64,000 nucleotides of DNA from Cycas panzhihuaensis. Lineage: Eukaryota > Cycadophyta. This document shows, one piece after another, positions 1 through 11,079 of this stretch. The position numbers were made by a program, and so were the translations under genes. The notes under the pieces were generated by a model. It did not search any database, was not told the DNA's origin, and was given only the letters and a program-made list of their open reading frames with translations. The stretch spans positions 207,893,741-207,957,740 of the forward strand of contig CM041465.1 of assembly GCA_023213395.1 (NCBI GenBank). The letters run 5' to 3'. How positions within the stretch are numbered: the stretch's first letter is position 1; each line of letters starts with the position of its first letter.

Positions 1-19
1 CAAAGAAGTCAGCGAAGCC

Positions 20-1690
20 ATGTCGAGGTTTGCAAAGTTTGCCCAAACTACCTCATCATTTTCAGTAAGGCCACCACAAAAGATTGTAGATGAAGAGGCA
101 GAAATTTCATTCGAGGTTGAGGGACATCAAATTAGATGGCAGATATTGGACTTGCCGGTGTTAGACAAATGGATAGAATTGGAAGCAGAAGATCGTAATG
201 CCTTATTCAAGGCACAATTAACAAGTGCAGGAATCATTCAAGCCACCCATTTCTAATTTTCTCCAAGAATTCAAAAAAATTATAGGATGCATTACAGGGA
301 TACAACCCTATGGATTGGGTGTTAACAATTAATGGAAAAATCATAAGGATAGAGCAAGAAGATATAGCGAGGCTAATAGGATTTCCAAAAGAAGGACAAG
401 AGGTCAAGAAAATAGGGAACTTAACAGTTGCAATGAAGGATCAAATCATTAAGGCAATATGTAGAAAAGAATTCCATACCAAACATGGAGGACAAGGCAT
501 TTCGGTAACACACTTAAAGACCACAAACATGATGGTCATTGCCATAGTTATGTGTACCAGGCTTCTGGGAGAACAACATTGCAATGCATTGCCGTGGTGG
601 ACTGCTCTATATCTTCAAGGGATCATGAAGGGCACTGTCTATAATTGATCAACTTTTATTTCGGAAAAGATGAAAACGTCACTATATCAACTTATTACAA
701 GAACACAATCAAGTTTTAATTTTACTTTGTACTTATTGGGGCTGTGCTATGAGAAATTTCATCTACCAGGCTTAGCAAGAAGCCAAACAATTTTGTTGCT
801 TTCCACATTTCACAAAGATTCATCTACACCAAAGAAGGTTTGACCGAAAGTTTTAAAGGAACGCAAAATGGAGCAGACAAAAAAAACTCAAAGTAGTTAT
901 GGTACATGGGACATATGAATCTTTGTTAACTTCTTCTAAATCTGATGACTCAGATGAAGACTATATTGCAAACTATTTTGATCTTAGTTCAAGTGGGGAG
1001 GAGGATGAAGAAATAGAAGAAGGCAATGAGTCTGTACCCACGATGGATGATGCCCTCGTTGCACTAGATTTGAATATTCTGGCATCCCCTACAGTTGATA
1101 GTGAAGTTGGGAGATATGAATTAATGGGAGAACTAGGAGTCGATGTTCCGTCTAGGACAGAGTCAAAACCAGAAAAGGAGCTAGAACCAGAAAAGGGGCA
1201 TGACACAACAATTCCCATTAGTCTTCAAACTATAAGAGCACAACACGCGTATGACGAATGCATATCAAACAGTGTTGGAAGCAAAAGGATCATTCCTAAA
1301 GATAATGGAGGATAATTTCCAGAAGATAAACAGTTATGATCAGTTACAAAAGGATTTACAGGAAGTGAAAGAGTCATTGCCCAAAATGGAAGAGTTGCTA
1401 CAGAAAAAAGAAAGCCAATGCGGTCAATTATTAAAAACAAATGAAGAAATGTATACTCAAGAAGTCTTCCACATTGAACGAATCAGCGCATTGGAAGAAC
1501 ACCTTTGACAGAATGAGGAACGATCCTAAATTTCAAAACAACGAATCAAAGATTTGTCAAATCAGCTTGAAGAAGAAAAGGCACGAAGGGAAAGAATTCT
1601 TCAATGTGCTGAAGTGGTCAGTTGCGAGAACCGAAAATGGTGACGCAAAGCAAGACTTGACCCCATTTATTCAAAGGTCTCTTTAGGGTC
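20..1690 (+). pseudogene. Degraded coding interior of an unclassified LTR element
   Basis: Reading-frame pieces lie at 20-256, 310-648, 899-1315, 1251-1508 and 1441-1686. The 310-648 piece (112 codons, with the motif EDIARLIGFPKEG) resembles in style the plant mobile/putative transposon-protein regions carried by some plant LTR elements; I cannot name the family. The 899-1508 part is acidic and then Glu/Lys/Gln-rich, suggesting a coiled coil. Stops and frame changes separate the pieces, so no intact protein is made. It ends in a purine tract interrupted by the 1808-3390 insertion and resumed at 3391, which then meets a TGTTAG terminus at 3402. This placement suggests the 3' half of an LTR-element interior. 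The 5' part lies outside the window. Confidence 0.4.
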
Positions 1691-1807
1691 ATCCTTAGTA
1701 CCAACTCAAACTAAAGCTCCAACTTAAGATGCAGCTTTAGATCCTACTCAAGTCATCAAAGATCCAACAACTACTTCTGAGCGAGACGCTCAAGACTAAA
1801 AGAGGGG

Positions 1808-2423
1808 TGTAGCAAGTCCTTTACCCAATTGGACGGAAAATAGAGCGGAATAGGGTGAATTCACGGAAAACAAAACAATAATAGAGAAAAGTCCACAAAT
1901 ACTGAAACCAAATAGAGCAAATTCACATATGGCGAACACCTTTTGATCCAAAATTATATCTCCAAATATAGGTTAAATACAAAATACGATGCTAAAATGT
2001 ACAAAATATAAATAGAGTTCTAACGGAGTACCTATATTGCCTGCAACAATCACCAAATCCTTTGAGGCAAGGTCCTCCTAGAATTTGCAGCCCTAAGGCC
2101 AAAAATCTGCACTTACCTTAAGGCCGAAAATAAGGAGAAAAAGCTTCACAACTGGATGATTCTGAATGACCTCAAAATCCCTATATATAGGCACACAAAT
2201 AGGGACAAAATGAAGTCGGCCAGAGCAGGGAGGAATGCACCCAACATAATCATGAGAAGTCAGCCACAACTTCTCTAAAACTTGCAGGCTTACTTTAAAT
2301 GGTCATAACTTTTGATAGGAATGTCAGAATTGGCTTTCGTTTGAACCGTTGGAATCGTCATTCAGAAACCTTTCATTTGAATGGTCATATGCTATGGCTT
2401 TGACCATATTTTGGAATGCTACA
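1808..2423 (-). repeat. 3' LTR of the 1.6 kb derivative
   Basis: TGTAGC...GCTACA termini; direct repeat of 2774-3390 with scattered substitutions. Contains the recurrent block (CCAACGGTTCAAACGAAAG-like, then a tcaaaagttatgacc-like stretch) shared with other LTRs in the window. Confidence 0.92.
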
Positions 2424-2437
2424 ATTCCCCTCCCCTT

Positions 2438-2730
2438 GAAATTGTGCTTTGCCCTCAAAACACTGGCAGGTTCAGAAATTGCTTTAACCATTCGACATTT
2501 TCCCAAATGGCGTCTTCAATATCCAGGTTTTTCCATTTGATTAGATGCTCTTTCATCTGTCTGGACCTGAGAGATCAAGTGCGAGATTGTAAGATTCCTT
2601 CAAGTTCTAGCGTCATCTTTCCTTCATCGTCGAGCTCCAGTATGTTGGATTGAGGAACGATGTTTTCCCCAATTTTCTTCTTTAGACAGGATACATGGAA
2701 AACGTTGTGAATCTTTGTGTTTTCTAGGAG
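2438..2730 (-). pseudogene. Chromodomain remnant of chromovirus integrase
   Basis: On the minus strand the frame reads as a LIKWK...IWE-type chromodomain core followed by an aromatic/hydrophobic tail and stop. It matches in order the C-terminus of the chromovirus at 27790-28053 and that at 39720-39897. In full-length elements this domain sits at the integrase C-terminus and directs insertion to chromatin marks. Here gag, protease, RT, RNase H and the integrase core are all gone, so it is non-functional. Confidence 0.7.
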
Positions 2731-2758
2731 TTCTAACTGGTAGGATTACTTTAAATGG

Positions 2759-2773
2759 TCTTCTGATACCACT
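2759..2773 (-). other. Primer-binding site, initiator-Met tRNA type
   Basis: The reverse complement reads AGTGGTATCAGAAG, one or two bases from the canonical TGGTATCAGAGC, directly beside the right-hand LTR. Confidence 0.85.
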
Positions 2774-3390
2774 TGTAGCGAGTCCTTTACCCAATTGGAT
2801 GGAAAATAGAGTAGAATAGGGCAAATTAAAGGAAAACGGAACAATAATAGAGAAAAGTCCACAAATACTAAAACCAGATAGAGCGAATTCACAGATGGCG
2901 AACACCTTTTGATCCAAAATTATATCTCCACATATAGATTACATACAAAATACGATGCCAAAATGTACAAAATATAAATAGAGTTTCAATAGAGTACCTG
3001 TACTGTCTGCAACAATCACCAAACCCTTCGAGACGGGGGTCCTCCTAGAATTTGCAGCCCTAAGGCCGAAAATCTGCACTTGCCTTAAGGCTGAAAATAA
3101 GAAGAAAAAGCTTCACAACTGGATGATTTTGAATGACCTCAAAGTCCCTATATATAGGGGCACAAACTAGGACAAAATGAAGTTGGCCAGAGGAGAGAGG
3201 AATGCACCCAACATAATCATGAGAAGTCGGCCGCAACTTGTCTAAAACTAGAAGGCTTACTTTAAATGGTCATAAATTTTGATAAGGATATTGGCATGGA
3301 CTTTCGTCTAAACCATTGGAATCATCGTTCAGAGACCTTTCATTTGAATGGTCATATGCTATAGCTTTGACCATATTTTGGAATGCTACA
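2774..3390 (-). repeat. 5' LTR of the 1.6 kb derivative
   Basis: Direct repeat of 1808-2423 with TGTAGC...GCTACA ends. It is followed by the AGGGG duplication. Confidence 0.92.
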
Positions 3391-3401
3391 AGGGGGATAG
3401 A

Positions 3402-3768
3402 TGTTAGGTACTATTTTATTAATTATGTCATCAAAAAGAAATTAGTTCGAGGTAGTTACCAAATGACATAACAACGGTTCAGATATATATATATATATAT
3501 ATAATGAGGACAGATGAGGGGTATGCGATGTAGCACATCTTGATCCTAGTGGATGGTTCTGATTTGGCTTGGGATGATTACATCAGGCATCTGTACATCC
3601 AGTTTTTATATAATATAATCAATGTTGTGTACATTCGACGTTATGCTTCTGAACACTGTTTATATGTTAGTCACATATTATACTATTAATGTTGTTCATA
3701 TTGTGTTGATCGTGTTGCAATACCGTCTAATCTCTTCGTAGTGCGAACCCGTATTTCCACAGTTAACA
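3402..3768 (+). repeat. Probable 3' LTR of the unclassified element at the window start
   Basis: It starts TGTTAG right after a purine tract (aaaagagggggatag once the nested element is removed) and ends TTAACA exactly where Copia integrase sequence resumes (tggctcaaaat). The 5' partner is outside the window, so the boundaries rest on termini and context only. It includes an (AT)n run at 3483-3503. Confidence 0.6.
3483..3503. repeat. (AT)n microsatellite
   Basis: About ten uninterrupted AT units inside the presumed LTR. Confidence 0.95.
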
Positions 3769-4905
3769 TGGCTCAAAATATGATAAATGAAAAATGCAAT
3801 GACAAAAGCATATTAGGCCGAAGCAGTTAACACAATAATATATCTTATCAATAGAAGTCTTACTCAAGCTTTAAACAAGATAACCCCTGAAGAAGCCTAG
3901 ACTGGAAAAAATCCAAATTCAAGTCATTTCAAAATCTTTGGCAACAAAGCTTATTTTCATATCCCTAATAAAAGGAGAATTGAGCTGGATGATAAAAAGT
4001 ATTCAATGCATTATGATTGGCTATAACAACAAATCCAAAGCATAGATATGCATAGACTAAAAAACAAACAGAGTTTATGTTAGTAGGGATGTAACCTCTG
4101 ATAAACATACAAATTACAAAGTCAAAATAATACAAAGACAGGCTGAAGGAGGTTCAGAAACAATTATTCCAATGGAGGAGATTTTAGAAGTCACTACAAC
4201 AAAAAAAGATACATCAGAAAGTGAACTTCAGGAAAAAAGAGAGCAAGGTTTTTCTAAGAAAGAACAAGTTTCCTCTAAAGCTTAACAAAATTTCTCTAAG
4301 GATGAACAAAATTCTTCTCAAAGAATCAACAACAATGCACCAAAGAAATTACCAAAATGGTACACTAAGACTCTTGAAGAATCAAAAGGTAACGTTTTCG
4401 AACAGGGAACCAGATCACAAAAGCATCAAATTTCAATGTGTTCTATTAAACCACAAAGCTACTCAAAAGCATGTACTCATATAGAATGGCAAAAAGCTAT
4501 GGATGCTGAAATCAATGCTATCAAGAAGAACAAGACCTGGGAATTAGTTGATACTCTCAAACATAAAGTCATTTTTTGTTGCAAGTGGGTGTATAAAATA
4601 AAAGAAAAATCTAATAGCATTATTGAAAAACACAAGGCAAGATTGGTAGCAAAAGTTTACACTCAAATTGTAGGTATTGACTACGAAGAAACTTTTTCAC
4701 CAGTAGCTAAGTTAATAACTGTAAAAATAGTTATAGCCATGGCAACACAATTTAAATGGAACATCATACAACTTGATGTTAAAAGTGTCTTCCTAAATAA
4801 AGATTTGATTGAAAAAGTATATATGGAACTGTCGACAAGATATACAAAAATGGGTGAAGGAACACCTTGTTTCTAAGCTAGAAAAGGCCTTGTATGGTTC
4901 AAAAC
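3769..4905 (+). pseudogene. Ty1/Copia integrase C-terminus and N-terminal RT remnant
   Basis: The 5' part carries the end of the integrase core (MAQNMINEK) and the FGNKAYFHIPNKRR segment typical of Copia integrase C-termini, in broken frames. Region 4436-4876 encodes 146 codons of Copia RT, including CKWVYKIKEKS, KARLVAKVYTQ and EETFSPVAK, then stops. Copia RT copies the RNA genome into DNA in virus-like particles. The fragment begins at the end of one foreign LTR (3768) and is cut at 4905 by another (TGTTAG at 4906). It lacks the RT active site and RNase H, so it is dead. Confidence 0.85.
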
Positions 4906-5303
4906 TGTTAGAAGATAATATTTCATGCGTAAGTGTCTAAGGTATTTAGGCAAATGCCATACCTAGGAGCCTATATTATATAATGCACATTTGTGCATAT
5001 AAGTGGTCATTAGGTTATTGGATAATAAATAGGTGTTATGTGGTTGGTTGTGTAAGAGGTCATTTATCCCACATGTAACACAAGTCACCCTACTCTCTCT
5101 CACTTATGATGTATAAATAAGTGGTTGGGGTAGAGTAGTGAATACATTGAGTCAAGATATTCCATTATGTTATTATTATGGTTGTGGAGACATTGTGATG
5201 TAATCTCTTTCATTTTGAGTTAATGCTATCATGTTTATGTCCCTTGTTCTATTGTTCTTGAATATTAAATGAACTTCAATGATTTCCATTTCATATTTCA
5301 ACA
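4906..5303 (+). repeat. LTR (5' type) inserted in the Copia RT remnant
   Basis: It starts TGTTAG, ends TTTCAACA, and is followed at once by a PBS-like tggcattagaacagg. The Copia RT frame is interrupted precisely at its left edge, consistent with target AAAAC at 4901-4905. No matching 3' LTR was found in the window. Confidence 0.75.
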
Positions 5304-5318
5304 TGGCATTAGAACAGG
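5304..5318 (+). other. Primer-binding site
   Basis: tggcattagaacagg resembles TGGTATTAGAGC with two changes and abuts the LTR end at 5303. Confidence 0.65.
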
Positions 5319-6376
5319 TGGGTTGCCAAGTTCTAAGTTTTGCAAGTTTACCAATTTGCTATTGACATGTGTGAAGGTGGCTCCGTAGAGTCGTTTGCCA
5401 GATTGCCATTTCTGCTTGTAGGGGTGAAAACATAAAGCCCGTTGTTGTCACAGGTTGTGTTGTTTGCCAGTGAGAGTTAATGCTGCCAGGTTGCCAAGTG
5501 TGAGGAGAAGCATGTGGTGTTGCCTAGCCGGTTGCGGCATTGAAAGCCCTGCCTATAGTTTGATCGTGCACCTTCTACGCAGTGGATTCTGCTCATGATT
5601 GGTGTGTTGTAATTGTGGAAATTTCATTGCCATCGTGTATGAAGACTGTATTCTTATTGCGCCCAGTTTTGTGCTATACCTATTGACCTGTACCTGCAAG
5701 TTTATCGAATCTTGCATCTTCCATTAAAGAATCTATTTTTTTGGACTCTGTTTGTTACTTTTCTAGAGATCCTACCTCTTTGTTCTCTATTTTGTTAAGG
5801 GTTTTTGAGCATTTGTTCCATAATTTGACCGTGAAATCTACTTGTAGTGAGGAAATCGAAGCTATCCTTGTTCGTATAACTGCTTGAAGGCTAGCGATTC
5901 GTATATTCTTGAATTTTCTATTTGTATAGCCGCATAAACATCTGTCTATATAGTGATAGTGCCTGAAGGAGATGTAGCGACCACAAAGAATGAGCTGCAA
6001 AGGTTACAAGAGATGTTTGTATTACGCCTAACATGGAGGATGATCGAAAGAGGAAGAAAACTGTTGTTTTCATGGAATACAAAGTCGCCTGTTCAAACAT
6101 GAGAAACTTGTGATGGAATGACTTACGGAGATTTGTCCAGAACCAAAGTAAGGACCACCGTTGAAGGAGATCTAGTTGAGTGCACATCTTCATGTGCCAC
6201 GATTACATAAGTAGATCTGGAGGTAATTCAAGCTAAGTCTGTGGCACTGTGTATCAATATACACGAAAGTATGAATCTGGCTCTATTGCCCCTAGTTCGA
6301 ATGCTAGCATTTCATTGGAAAAGTTGTCCTATTTAGCTAAAAACGGTACAGAGATTTAGATCCATGAGCTGAGAAA
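5319..6376. other. Leader-like interior with no recognisable gene
   Basis: The sequence follows an LTR and PBS, so it is probably the untranslated leader of that element. Short open frames exist on both strands (for example 5755-6000 and 5918-6193 minus) but none shows a family motif. I see no repeat structure. Confidence 0.4.
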
Positions 6377-6778
6377 TTGGAGGAGTCTATAAAGCACCAC
6401 TACCCTATGCCTACCATAAATTTTGGTTATGTATTCTCTCTTTTGAGCCGCCTGGGAAACTCGATTCGCGTGACGTTCCATCTGTCCATCCGTAAAGGAG
6501 AGCCGCCATCTGAGATTGTGGCCATTATGTTAGTGACTATTCTGTCCACGAACATCTCATTGATGCCCTAAATCATGCATGTTGATGTCTTAGCACCATT
6601 CACCAGAATTGTTCGATTGCCCATAAGAGCTAGCTGTCTAGACCATGGCGAACTTCTGACGTTGCTACGTGAAAATAAAGATGATCTTGCACTATGGAGA
6701 CTATCTGATCCATGCAACAATGAAGATAGCGGACAAAACCCTAATATATTTGAGGATTTTCCCAGACGACAACAATGA
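6377..6778 (+). pseudogene. Unrecognised reading frame with a single internal stop
   Basis: One frame runs from 6377 to 6778, about 133 codons, broken only by TAA at 6572. Its second half is rich in charged residues (ENKDDLALWRLSDP). I recognise no domain. It lies downstream of an LTR, PBS and leader, where a gag start would be expected, but it does not show the WxxK...LW-type gag features of the other Copia elements here. It could be a decayed gag, captured host sequence or chance. Confidence 0.25.
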
Positions 6779-7425
6779 TTAGAACTGATTAAATCTTTGC
6801 TCGCCGAAAAACTTTTGCGATGGATTGATCTTATGTAAGGGTTTTGTTTTTTTCAAAGTTTTGGAATAAATTTAATCATATTGGAATTTATTTCATATCC
6901 ACGAACATGAATATTTAATAAGGCGAATTTAATTGTTTTTGGATGGTCAAAATTGGATAAAGGTAAATTGGAATATGCTTTGGATTCTGCTAGCCCCCTA
7001 GCAGTTAAGCCCTCGATCACAATTAATATGACCTGTTGCTAATGTACTAAAAGGGTTTATTTCTTAATCTTATCAGTTTTGGCTTTAAAAAGCGGGTGCT
7101 TGCACAATTTGCTTCTTATATTTGCATCCAAGTACCCATTTTGCAAACAGTCTGAGTTGTTGAAACTGTATTTCAAAAACAGACATTTTGGTATGGAATT
7201 TGAGGGTATTTGTTGTTGTTTTGATGGAGTTAGTTTTGTTCAAAGTTGATACATGAATCCTGAGTAATGTGCTTGTAATTAACTCCATCTCGCATCATGG
7301 AGCTGGAAGATATTATTGTTTTCGTGCTAGAAAAGAATAAATTTTGGTTGACAATTTTTCCCCAAGCCTTACCCAAATATATTGGTACTAATTTTCGAAT
7401 TTAGAAATTAAAATGGAGTGTATAT
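6779..7425. other. Intergenic/AT-rich stretch, nothing recognised
   Basis: No coding motif, LTR terminus or tandem repeat was found. The left boundary of the minus-strand gag fragment is somewhere near 7420. Confidence 0.4.
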
Positions 7426-8390
7426 TTATGGATAAAAGACTATGGAGCGTATATTTGTTCTTGACCTATTCCAATTTGGATTAAATCTTGACGAGCTTTT
7501 CGTTTTGCGTGTGAATGTAGGTCTAGTCTCCCACACTTTTGCTTTCACGCATCTTGCTAACTTGATTGTTGAATCTAATGTTGGTACTTCCATTGTTTTT
7601 AGATGATATCTTATTGGAGGCTTCAATCCACTAATATATGTTTCTATAAGGAGTTTTGGTGACACTATTAATGGAATTAGACATTGTAACACTTGAAACT
7701 GTTCAGTAAACTCCTGCTCTGAGCTTGTTTGCTGCAATCTTGTCAATTGGGCGAAATAGTCCGTACTCTATGAATCTTCATATTGGGTTATGAGCCCATG
7801 CTTCATGTTGTGCCAGCTTTCTACTTGTTTTCCACTTGTCTAAAGCCACCACGAATACCATTTCAAAGCTCAATCTTACAAATGTAGTGATGCCAAAGAT
7901 ACTTGCTTGTTTTTGGGTATTGCATAGACTGAGAAGTAGGTCTCCATTTGAAAATCCATCCCCTTATATCTCTTGATTTGTCGGGGTCAAACTTTTCCAA
8001 GGTGACCTTTGCCATTGTTGCCCCATTGTTACTTTTTCGTCTTTGATATTCTCCTCCTCTTTTAAATCTTCATTCAAGATTATTTGTATTTTCTTGTTCT
8101 ATTTTGCCTAGAGGATTTGGGTTTATCCATTCCTTTTCTTGTTTGGCCAATATTGGTTCAACTTGAGATCCGTCCAACTTGAGGTTAATTCTATTCATGA
8201 GGGCCGTGAGGTTAGCTAGAGAAGCTAGAACTTCCTTTCCTACTTCGTCTGTGGTGGTTTGCTCCTGACTAGATTGGCCTTGGGCGGTCGACATCTTCTT
8301 TTGTTGTATAATTTTCTTAGAGCTTAACTCCATTTGGACTCCTCTCAAGTTCCACGGGCGGGAGGGTGGGCAAAAATTTCACTTCCTTGT
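7426..8390 (-). pseudogene. Chromovirus gag remnant
   Basis: Minus-strand pieces are 8070-8348 (Gln/Ser/Glu-rich N-terminus) and 7426-7746 (with TRLQQTSSEQEF, YISGLKPPIRYHL and LARCVKAK). The latter is the standard retrotransposon Gag capsid-type helix region and parallels the gag at 23951-24181 (AQLTRLQ). The pieces are out of frame or separated by stops. Gag would form the virus-like particle around the element RNA. It lies just downstream of a PBS and LTR at 8520-9122 in the correct order for a minus-strand element. The zinc knuckle, protease and pol are missing to the left. Confidence 0.75.
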
Positions 8391-8515
8391 CACCAAAATT
8401 TCACTTCCTTCCTTGCAGGACTAATTGTTGTGAATGTGAGTAGATTGTCTTGATCCCCTCCGAAAAATTTCAACTGTATTCTCAGAAGCCACTCTTCCAC
8501 AGGATAGCTTCAACA

Positions 8516-8530
8516 AAGCTTTGATACCAC
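8516..8530 (-). other. Primer-binding site, initiator-Met type
   Basis: The reverse complement gives GTGGTATCAAAGC beside the TGTAGC terminus at 8532. Confidence 0.85.
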
Positions 8531-8531
8531 T

Positions 8532-9122
8532 TGTAGCAGAAACTCTTAACTTATTTCAGAAATAACACAAAGATTCACAGATACTAATCTAATATATGCT
8601 CAAACAGATCTCATCAATCTCAAATAATAATGAATATTAGAAATTCACCATAAACACCAAAGTAAAGTAATGGAAATAGTACAAATAAAAGGTAAATATA
8701 GTCCAAAAATAATACTGAAAAGTATAAAAATATACAACAGAATGTCCTTACTAAATGCTTGTCCCTTCAAGGCAGGATTACTCCAAATATCTTAGGCCAA
8801 AAGGACTTGCTAATTGCAGCCCTAAAGCCAAAAATATGGAAGAGATCAACAGAAAATTATGATCCAAAATGAGGGATTTGATCCCTATTTTATAATGGTC
8901 AATTATTATCCAGCTTGAAGTCAGCCAGAACTAGGACAATTCACTGAGAGTGAACCATGAATGAAGTCGTAAGAAGAGCGAGCTGTGTCGGCCAATACTC
9001 CCATTCCTACGCTCATTTATAGGGGTTTAAGTCGGCTGACAAGATTGTGATGGTAATAGTAGGATTGATATCAAAAGAGGACATCACTTTTTTCAAGCTC
9101 TTGACAGATTCTTTACACTACA
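8532..9122 (-). repeat. Chromovirus LTR, minus orientation
   Basis: About 591 bp; TGTAGC at 8532 and an actaca end at 9122. A PBS adjoins its left side and a G-rich polypurine-like tract (aaaatgggggtgt on the minus strand) adjoins its right side, so it is bounded as both a 5' and a 3' LTR. Its 8532-9040 part is the reverse complement of 9255-9768. Confidence 0.85.
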
Positions 9123-9254
9123 ACACCCCCATTTTGATCTACCCAATTACTTGCTCAAGTGGAATAGTCAATTGCAATTGCTTTACTAAGTTTTCCATCA
9201 ATAACAACATCCTCGATTGTTGCGTTCCAGGAAAACCCTCTCTTTAGGGGCCTA
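9123..9254 (-). pseudogene. 3' interior tail of a minus-strand chromovirus
   Basis: The minus strand ends in a polypurine-like tract touching the LTR at 9122. Upstream is a short frame (MENLVKQLQL) that could be the end of a decayed chromodomain. The assignment is based on position and on a loose resemblance to other chromovirus ends. Confidence 0.4.
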
Positions 9255-9768
9255 TCAGCCGACTTAAACCCCTAGAAATGAGCGCAGGAATGGGAGTATT
9301 GGCTGATCTGTAAGCCTGTCTTCTAGCCGACTTCATTCACGATTCACTCCCAGTGAACTATCCCAGTTCTGGCCGACCTTAAGCTGGATAATAACTGACC
9401 ATTATAAATAGGGATCAAATCCCTCATTTTGGATCATCATTTTCGGTCGATCTCTTCCATATTTTCGGCTTTAGGGCTACAGTTAGCTCGTCCTTTTGGC
9501 CTGAGATATTTGGAGGAATCTCGCCTCGAAGGGGCAAGCATTCAATAAGGACATTCTGTTGAATATTTTTGTACTTTCCAATATTATTTTTGGACAATAT
9601 ATTTACCTTTTATTTGTATTATTTCCATTACTTTACTTCGGTGTTTATGGTGAATTTCCAATATTCATTATTATTTGATATTGATGAGATCTATTTGAGC
9701 ATATATTAGATCGGTATCTATGAATCTTTGTGTTATTTCTGAAATAAGTTAAAATCTTCCCCTACATC
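9255..9768 (+). repeat. Inverted, 5'-truncated second copy of the same LTR
   Basis: From tcagccgacttaaacccct to the terminal cccctaca, this is the reverse complement of most of 8532-9040, with dispersed substitutions. The first ~83 bp of the LTR are absent. No PBS follows, so the attached element is lost or was always a fragment. Confidence 0.9.
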
Positions 9769-10605
9769 TGTATATCCTCCATTGGTAACTCTTTAAATAA
9801 CTCTTCAACTTGGACTACATGTGGTTAGCGTTGTGTTTCCCAAGTTATCAATTCTCTCTCCTTAGGTTTATTTTTTCATGTATAGACATCTTTTATCACA
9901 GGTTTGCCCATAGGCAAACTCTTCTCTTCTTTTTTCACCATCTCCTCGAATGTTCTCTTGGCATCTTCAAAACAATCCATCTCCACCCTTGGATTAGAGT
10001 AGTAATCCACTAGCATATCTTTCCCCTTAGCTTGGCTTTTTTATTGAAACTTTACATTTTTACTGGATTGAGGGACTATCATCGTAAGATTTGTGACTTT
10101 GGCCTTCCCTTTCCAATCCTTTGTCTGGTGATTCCCTAACAACCCATAATCTTTACATGTAAATGGACATTCTTCATGTGCCTTATCCATTGGACACTTG
10201 AATTTCCAATGGCCAAATTCTAACCACACCAGGCATCTCCCAATAGGTGCCTTCTTTTCAGTTGAGTTTGGTGCATTTCTAGCAGCATATAGGTGTTGTG
10301 TTGAATCGACATCTCTACCTTTGCCTCTTCCCCTATAGCTTCTTCCTCTTGGATTAAAGTAACAATCTTTTGTGTTGGGGTTGTCAACATCACATACATG
10401 TCACCACTTGTCATGTTTGCTTATCGCCCTATTTTTAAGGTTCAACTCGCATTCCTTTGTGGAATGGGAGTCTTCCTCGCAAATATGACACCATTTGTCC
10501 ACTCAAAAATTTTTGCCCTTCTTCTTTCTTCCTCCTCTTTTTTATTGGTTTTTATATTCAATCTTGCCACTTCTTTTCTCAGGACCTCCACATCAGATTC
10601 CTCCC
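9769..10605 (-). pseudogene. Gypsy gag zinc-knuckle region (right part continues at 13643)
   Basis: Minus-strand frames include a CCHC knuckle (CHICEEDSHSTKEC, near 10455-10500) and a second Cys/His-rich stretch, GHWKFKCP...CPFTCKDYG, near 10130-10230. Charged linkers surround them. Knuckles in Gag bind and package the element RNA. Frames change and stops occur between pieces. The region is interrupted at 10605 by the gag-only element (duplication CTCCC) and the reading resumes at 13643. The left edge abuts the inverted LTR at 9768. Confidence 0.65.
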
Positions 10606-10825
10606 TGTTGAAAATAGAACCTGCAATAAGATATTGACAAACAAAATAGAACACCTCCACAGGATCGAACGGTACCCTTAAGGTACCTCAAATTGTATTA
10701 ATAAAACATCCTTACAACATCCTTCAATATGATACACTGTTGTGTATTTATAATACATGTCAATATAGTGAGAGTAGAATGCACTTGCATGTGGGATAAA
10801 TCAAATGTGCATTAATATTCCAACA
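10606..10825 (-). repeat. 3' LTR of the gag-only element
   Basis: TGTTGAAAATAG start and AATATTCCAACA end on the plus strand; near-identical to 13421-13642. Confidence 0.95.
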
Positions 10826-10893
10826 CTCCCCCTTAATGCACATTTGGGTCATTTGTACTTGCAACGCCTTGTCCTTGAAATTGTCTTGAAAAT

Positions 10894-11060
10894 GATGTCT
10901 TCAACTTGATACTTGTCTTCAATCTTGTAGTGATGTCTTTGTTGCAGAATGATGTCTTCATCTTGATTTTCATCTTCAATTCTGTACTGATGGCTTTGTA
11001 AGATGATATCCTCAGCTTGATTTCCACCTTCAATTCTGTAGTGACGACACTGATGTAGTT
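10894..11060 (-). repeat. Three imperfect ~57-bp tandem repeats
   Basis: Units start at 10894, 10951 and 11005 (periods 57 and 54). On the minus strand they stay open in one frame and encode repeats of the form HHYxIED...QxEDII. They lie between the Gag stop and the polypurine tract, so they are probably 3' untranslated or the remains of a longer Gag tail. Confidence 0.85.
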
Positions 11061-11079
11061 GCTCTAGCAAGTGCAAATT

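Larger units (their letters stand above)
1808..3390 (-). mobile_element. Short chromovirus deletion derivative with two LTRs
   Basis: Two direct repeats of about 616 bp, each starting TGTAGC and ending GCTACA, bracket only 350 bp of interior. The 5-bp flanks are AGGGG at 1803-1807 and AGGGG at 3391-3395, a perfect target-site duplication. Orientation is minus: the polypurine tract complement (attcccctcccctt) follows the left LTR and the PBS complement (ctgataccact) precedes the right LTR. The interior retains only chromodomain-end coding related to the elements at 23 and 36 kb. It is either a large internal deletion or a TRIM-like derivative moved by a full-length relative. It is inserted in the polypurine region of another LTR element. 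Confidence 0.93.

Noticed and set aside
973-1218. 81-codon minus-strand Ser-rich frame
   Set aside because: Antisense shadow of the acidic plus-strand frame at 899-1315.
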